From: JAMXLO01 sp963719805
GTDB lineage: Bacteria > Pseudomonadota > Alphaproteobacteria > Acetobacterales > Acetobacteraceae
NCBI GenBank assembly: GCA_963719805.1
Contig: CAVRDF010000007.1
Span: 1 to 64,000 of the forward strand
Reading direction: 5' to 3'
DNA: 64,000 nt
This document shows positions 60,249-64,000 of the stretch, one piece after another. The notes below the pieces were generated by a model. That model saw nothing but the letters and a program-made list of their open reading frames with translations. It did not search any database and was not told the origin of the DNA. The translations under genes were made by a program, and so were the position numbers. The stretch's first letter is position 1, and every line of letters starts with the position of its first letter.

Positions 60249-60942
60249 ATGCCGGAGGAAACTCTGCCGGACGATCCGGTTATCATCACGCGGGAGTCGT
60301 TGCGCGACGGCACACTGCTAATGGCGGCACGCGAGCGCATGCCACCCGGCACGGTGATCCTGTCCGATGCAGTGATTGCAGCCGATCTCGAGGCCGCGCT
60401 GGCCAGCCACCCGCCTGGCGAGGATGTCTGGCTGTTCGGCTACGGCTCGTTGATGTGGAACCCGGCGATGGAATTCGCCGAGTTCCCGGCCTGCCGTCGT
60501 GCGTGGCTGGCACCGTCAATTCTGTCTGTGGCTGCATGGCGGGCGCGGGACGCCGGAGAAGCCAGGCCTGATGCTGGCGCTGGAGCGCGGCGGAAGTTGC
60601 GCCGGCCTGCTGTTTCGCATTCCGGCCGCCGAAGCACGCGCGGAACTGCTGTTGCCGTGGCGGCGCGAGCTGTTCACCGGCGCTTACCGCTCCCGCTGGG
60701 TCACCGCCATGACCGACGCTGGGCCAGTACGCGCGGCCACCTTCGTCGTGAACCGCGATCATAATCGTTATGCCGGACGCCTCGAAGAGACGCTGGTCGC
60801 ACGATATCTGGCAACCGCCACAGGGTCGCTCGGCACCTGCATGGCGTACCTCACTGAGACCTTGCAGGCCCTGCACGCCGTCGGTCTGCGCGACCGTTCG
60901 CTCGAACGGCTGCAACGGCTGGCGGCGGCACTCGAGCAATGA
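60249..60942 (+). pseudogene. chaC: ChaC-type gamma-glutamylcyclotransferase, one frameshift
   Basis: From ATG 60249: EDVWLFGYGSLMWNPAMEFA, the substrate motif YGSL, then a one-base shift near 60485, then RGWHRQFCLWLHGGRGTPEK, PGLMLALERGGSCAGLLFRI, WRRELFTGAYRSRWV, NRDHNRYAGRL and TGSLGTCMAYLTETLQALHA. ChaC releases 5-oxoproline from glutathione. One indel restores about 230 residues. Its position between coxD and coxE, with an ATGA overlap into coxE, is unusual and suggests a link with enzyme maturation through thiol supply. Confidence 0.82.
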
Positions 60943-62156
60943 GCGAACAGTCCGCCTGCCTCGCCGCCAACGTCATGCACTTCGCGCGGTTGCTTCGTCG
61001 TACCGGCCTTCCCGTTGGACCAGCCGAAGCCCTCGCGGCCCAACAGGCCTTGTCGTTGATCGATCTCGGCAACCGCACCCAGGCGCGCACCGCGCTGCGT
61101 TCCGCTATGATCCATCGCCACGAACACCACGATGTGTTCGACCAGGCGTTCAACCTGTTCTGGCGCGATCCCACCGCGGCCGAGCAGGCTGTGGCAATGG
61201 CGCTGCTCGACGCACAGAAGGAGAAGCGCAGCGATCGCGCGCCACCTGGCAGCCGCCGCCTCGCCGAGGCGATGGCCCAGCCGCGCGACAACCGGCCACG
61301 CAGCGACGATGAACCGCCGGTGATGGATGCGGTGCTCACCGTATCCGACCGTGAACGGCTGCAGCGCATGGACTTCGAGGCGATGAGCGCCGACGAAATC
61401 GCCAATGCGAAACGCGAAATCCGCCGCCTTGTCCTGCCGCTCGACCTGCGGCGCACGCGCCGATTGCGCGCCGACCCGCTCGGGCCGGTGACAGACCTGC
61501 GCCGCACCATCCGGCAAAGCCTGCGTCAGGGCGGTGAGATCCTCACCATCGCGCGCGACCGGCAGGTGACGCGGCCGCCGCCGCTCGTCGTGCTGTGCGA
61601 CATCTCCGGGTCCATGTCGCGCTACGCGCAGATCCTGATGCACTTCATCCACGCGGTGACCAACGACCGCGATCGCGTGCAGGCCTTCCTGTTCGGCACA
61701 CGGCTGACCAACATCACGCGCCAGCTGCGCCATCGCGACCCCGAAGTCGCCTTCCAGATGATCTCGCACGTTGTGCCCGACTGGTCAGGCGGCACACGGA
61801 TCGGCGAGGCATTGGAAACCTTCAACCGTCTCTGGGCACGCCGCGTGCTGGCGCAGGGCGCCATCGTTCTGCTGATCACCGACGGTCTCGATCGCGACGG
61901 CGCCCGAGGCCTCGCGGACAACATGGATCGGCTGCATCGGTCCTGCCGGAGGCTGATCTGGCTCAACCCACTGTTGCGCTGGGAGGGTTTCGAGCCAAAA
62001 TCACAAGGCATACGCGCCATGCTGCCGCACGTGGACGATTTCCGCCCGGTGCACAATCTGGCCAGCCTGCGCGCGTTGATTGATCTTCTGTCGCGACCCC
62101 TGCCGCATCGGCCTTACTTGGCGACGGCGGGCAAGCCTGAAAGGATGGCATCATGA
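60939..62156 (+). CDS. coxE: CoxE-type VWA-domain protein
   Basis: 405 residues. C-terminal VWA domain with MIDAS CDISGSMSRYA at 220-230, T in SGGTRIG and D in LITDGLDRDG. The N-terminal helical part (FARLLRRTGLPVGPAEALAA) is that of CoxE. Acts with the MoxR ATPase CoxD as a metal-insertion chaperone. ATGA overlap at both ends. Confidence 0.92.
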   Translation: MSEQSACLAANVMHFARLLRRTGLPVGPAEALAAQQALSLIDLGNRTQARTALRSAMIHRHEHHDVFDQAFNLFWRDPTAAEQAVAMALLDAQKEKRSDRAPPGSRRLAEAMAQPRDNRPRSDDEPPVMDAVLTVSDRERLQRMDFEAMSADEIANAKREIRRLVLPLDLRRTRRLRADPLGPVTDLRRTIRQSLRQGGEILTIARDRQVTRPPPLVVLCDISGSMSRYAQILMHFIHAVTNDRDRVQAFLFGTRLTNITRQLRHRDPEVAFQMISHVVPDWSGGTRIGEALETFNRLWARRVLAQGAIVLLITDGLDRDGARGLADNMDRLHRSCRRLIWLNPLLRWEGFEPKSQGIRAMLPHVDDFRPVHNLASLRALIDLLSRPLPHRPYLATAGKPERMAS

Positions 62157-62479
62157 GCATCGCAGAAACCGAAGACGTGCTGAGCACCGCCGCTCTGTGG
62201 CGAGCATCCGGTGAGCAGGTCGCAGTGGCAACGGTAACCGAGACCTGGGGCAGTTCCCCCCGTCCGGCGGGCAGCCAGATGGCGGTGACCAAGTCCGGCA
62301 AGATGGCCGGCTCGGTATCCGGCGGCTGCATCGAAGGCGCTGTCGCCGATGCCGCGATGAAGACGATTGATACCGGCACGCCGCAACTGCTGGACTTCGG
62401 CGTCACCCACGAACGCGCCTGGGAAGTCGGCCTCGCCTGCGGTGGCAAGGTGAAGGTGTTCGTGGAGAAGCTTTCGTGA
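62153..62479 (+). CDS. XdhC/CoxI family, N-terminal domain protein
   Basis: 108 residues: DVLSTAALWRASGEQVAVAT, VTETWGSSPRPAGSQMAV, GSVSGGCIEGAVADAA, FGVTHERAWEVGLACGGKVK. This is the XdhC_CoxI domain, with the conserved CI-E and ACGG cysteines that bind and sulfurate the molybdenum cofactor. It is encoded as a free protein with the Rossmann half in the next gene (62476), overlapping by 4 nt. Confidence 0.88.
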   Translation: MSIAETEDVLSTAALWRASGEQVAVATVTETWGSSPRPAGSQMAVTKSGKMAGSVSGGCIEGAVADAAMKTIDTGTPQLLDFGVTHERAWEVGLACGGKVKVFVEKLS

Positions 62480-63180
62480 CACCGGAAATCCTCGCGGCAC
62501 TCGAAGCAGCGAAGCGCGAAAAGCGCCCTGTCGTGCTGGCAACACGCCTGCCCGGCGGTGACCAGCGCCTGCTGCCCGATCCGTCCGCACCGGCGGCGCT
62601 GAACGCCGAAGCCGAGAAGGTGTTGCAGTCCGACGAAAGCGGCACCGTCAAGCACGACGGGACCGACTGGTTCCTGCACGCCCACAATCCACCGCTGCGT
62701 CTGATTGTCGTCGGTGCGGTGCATATAGCGCAGGCGCTGGTACCGTTCGCTACGCAATGCGGTTTCGCCATCACCGTGGTGGATCCGCGCCGATCGTTCG
62801 CGTCGGATGAACGCTTCCCGGATGTTACCGTGTCGACCGCGTGGCCCGACGAGGCGATGGACGAACTGAAACCGGATACTCGCACCGCGGTGGTCACACT
62901 GACGCACGATCCGAAGCTCGACGACCCGGCGCTGGATCGCGCTTTGAAATCGCAGGCGTTCTATATCGGCGCGCTCGGCTCGCGGCGCACGCACGCGGCG
63001 CGGCTCAAGCGATTGCGCGAGCTCGGCCACAACGACAATTCGATGTCGCGCATCCGCGGACCCGTCGGCCTCAACCTCGAGGCCGTGACCGCGCCGGAAA
63101 TCGCACTGTCGATCATGGCCGAACTCGTCGCCGTGCGACGCGGCGCGCCATTGCCTGAAAGGCAATCGCTCGCCGCATGA
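62476..63180 (+). CDS. XdhC family, Rossmann-domain protein
   Basis: 234 residues from GTG 62476. The first 70 residues are a partial XdhC-like region; the rest is the XdhC Rossmann fold: RLIVVGAVHIAQALVPFATQ, ITVVDPRRSFASDERF, VVTLTHDPKLDDPALDRAL, YIGALGSRRTHAARLKRL and IRGPVGLNLEAVTAPEIALS. Partner of the preceding protein in cofactor sulfuration. Coupled to both neighbours. Confidence 0.88.
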   Translation: MTPEILAALEAAKREKRPVVLATRLPGGDQRLLPDPSAPAALNAEAEKVLQSDESGTVKHDGTDWFLHAHNPPLRLIVVGAVHIAQALVPFATQCGFAITVVDPRRSFASDERFPDVTVSTAWPDEAMDELKPDTRTAVVTLTHDPKLDDPALDRALKSQAFYIGALGSRRTHAARLKRLRELGHNDNSMSRIRGPVGLNLEAVTAPEIALSIMAELVAVRRGAPLPERQSLAA

Positions 63181-64000
63181 AATTCGGCCCAGTCCCGCTG
63201 GACGAGGCGCGCGGCGCCATCATGGCGCATTCGCAACGCGTCGGCGAACGCATGATCCGCAAGGGCTCGCTGCTCGATGAAGGGGCCGTCGTGGCACTGC
63301 GCGAGGCCGGCCGCAGCGAAATCATCGTCGCCCGGCTGGAACCGGGCGATGTGCCCGAGGATATCGCCGCCGATAGACTGGCTCAGCCGCTTGTCTCGCC
63401 GCTGCTCGCCCGCACGCGGGCGGCCACCGGCCGCGTGAACCTCGCCGCCGAGGTGCCTGGCCTGCTCCGCGTCGATGTCGCGATGGTCAACCGGCTCAAC
63501 ACGATCGACGAATCCCTCACTATCGGCACCTTGCCCGACTATGCCGTTGTGGCGCCGAAGGATCTTGTCGCGACGGTGAAGATCATTCCGTTTTCGGTGC
63601 CCGGCAATGTGCTCGCTGTCGCCGAGGCGCTGGTGAGGCAGACCGGTTCGCCCCTCACGCTGCACCCATTCCATCATCTCAAGGTCGGCCTTGTCGTCAC
63701 CGAACTGCCTGGCCTGAAGGGCAGCGTCACCGAGAAGACCATTGCCGCGACCGAGCAACGCGTAACGCAGCTTACCGGCACATTGCTGCCGCCACTGCGC
63801 ACGCCGCACGAGGAAGCACCAGTCGCCGAGGCCCTGAAGACCCTGATTGCTCAGGATGCCGAACTGCTGCTCGTCGTCGGTGCCTCGGCGGTGGTCGATC
63901 GGCGGGACGTTGGCCCTGCCGGCATTGTTCGCGCCGGCGGCGAGATCCTGCAGTTCGGCATGCCGGTCGATCCCGGCAACCTCATCTGCCTTGGCCGTAT
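63177..64000 (+). CDS. Molybdopterin-binding (MoCF-type) protein, partial
   Basis: The frame from ATG 63177 is open to the window end (274 residues seen): MKFGPVPLDEARGAIMAHSQ, GSLLDEGAVVALREAGRSEI, YAVVAPKDLVATVKIIPFSV, KVGLVVTELPGLKGSVTEKT, LLLVVGASAVVDRRDVGPAG and FGMPVDPGNLICLGRI. This is the MoeA-like/MoCF half of the molybdopterin-binding proteins that in cox clusters carry a nucleotidyltransferase domain at the C-terminus; that part would lie beyond 64000. It probably prepares molybdopterin cytosine dinucleotide for the hydroxylase. Confidence 0.82.
   Translation, partial: MKFGPVPLDEARGAIMAHSQRVGERMIRKGSLLDEGAVVALREAGRSEIIVARLEPGDVPEDIAADRLAQPLVSPLLARTRAATGRVNLAAEVPGLLRVDVAMVNRLNTIDESLTIGTLPDYAVVAPKDLVATVKIIPFSVPGNVLAVAEALVRQTGSPLTLHPFHHLKVGLVVTELPGLKGSVTEKTIAATEQRVTQLTGTLLPPLRTPHEEAPVAEALKTLIAQDAELLLVVGASAVVDRRDVGPAGIVRAGGEILQFGMPVDPGNLICLGR

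Noticed and set aside
1..64000. CRISPR array
   Set aside because: No regularly spaced 25-40-bp direct repeats and no cas genes were seen.

Overview
The window looks like the chromosome of a high-GC alphaproteobacterium. I lean towards Acetobacteraceae/Rhodospirillales, from the hisD-infA-maf-rng-yacG-tRNA-Phe order, a molybdenum-hydroxylase (cox) maturation cluster, many HDFNNLL-type hybrid kinases and YciE/YsnF/YflT-type stress proteins. This placement is inference from gene content only.

Layout. 1-2494: core genes hisD (3' end), infA, maf, rng, yacG and tRNA-Phe(GAA). 2495-45480: a large composite accessory region starting at the tRNA-Phe 3' end. It holds (a) 2.8-9.7 kb: a DUF4238 gene and an array of very small, partly duplicated genes with repeated GC-hairpin leaders, a serine-recombinase remnant and an HNH-like gene; (b) 9.9-22.3 kb: signalling and stress genes (histidine kinase, KaiC-like ATPase, receivers including one without a phospho-acceptor, an Nramp variant, YsnF-type, ferritin-like and membrane stress proteins, a hybrid kinase); (c) 22.4-29.3 kb: serine resolvase with a coupled cargo gene, an S-4TM-type effector cut off by an IS110 remnant, a sulfotransferase and several pseudogenes; (d) 29.3-37.9 kb: a MetE-like enzyme coupled to a hybrid kinase, DUF2934, NDH-2, exonuclease III and a TolA-like coiled coil, with a second IS110 remnant inside an Nramp remnant; (e) 38.1-40.4 kb: a second copy of the small-gene array next to an integrase remnant; (f) 41.2-45.4 kb: tyrosine recombinase, RepA-like ATPase and primase N-terminus. 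45.4-48.2 kb: M24 peptidase (5' end cut at the boundary), DUF3830 and an amidohydrolase. 48.8-51.4 kb: a second small replication/phage-type element next to tRNA-Pro(TGG). 51.4-64 kb: core-like DUF192, prpB, REC-EAL-LuxR, a giant PAS hybrid kinase and the coxG-coxD-chaC-coxE-coxI/xdhC-MoCF cluster.

The genes point to environmental sensing (at least three sensor kinases and several receivers), oxidative, DNA-damage and envelope stress tolerance, and maturation of a CO-dehydrogenase-type molybdenum enzyme whose structural genes are not in view. Nothing here is a CRISPR array.

Important caution: single-base frameshifts are abundant, including in genes that must work (infA twice, maf, rng). This suggests uncorrected indels in the assembly. 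'Pseudogene' below therefore means 'reading frame broken in this sequence'; where the break is clearly biological (IS truncation, lost domain, several stops) I say so.
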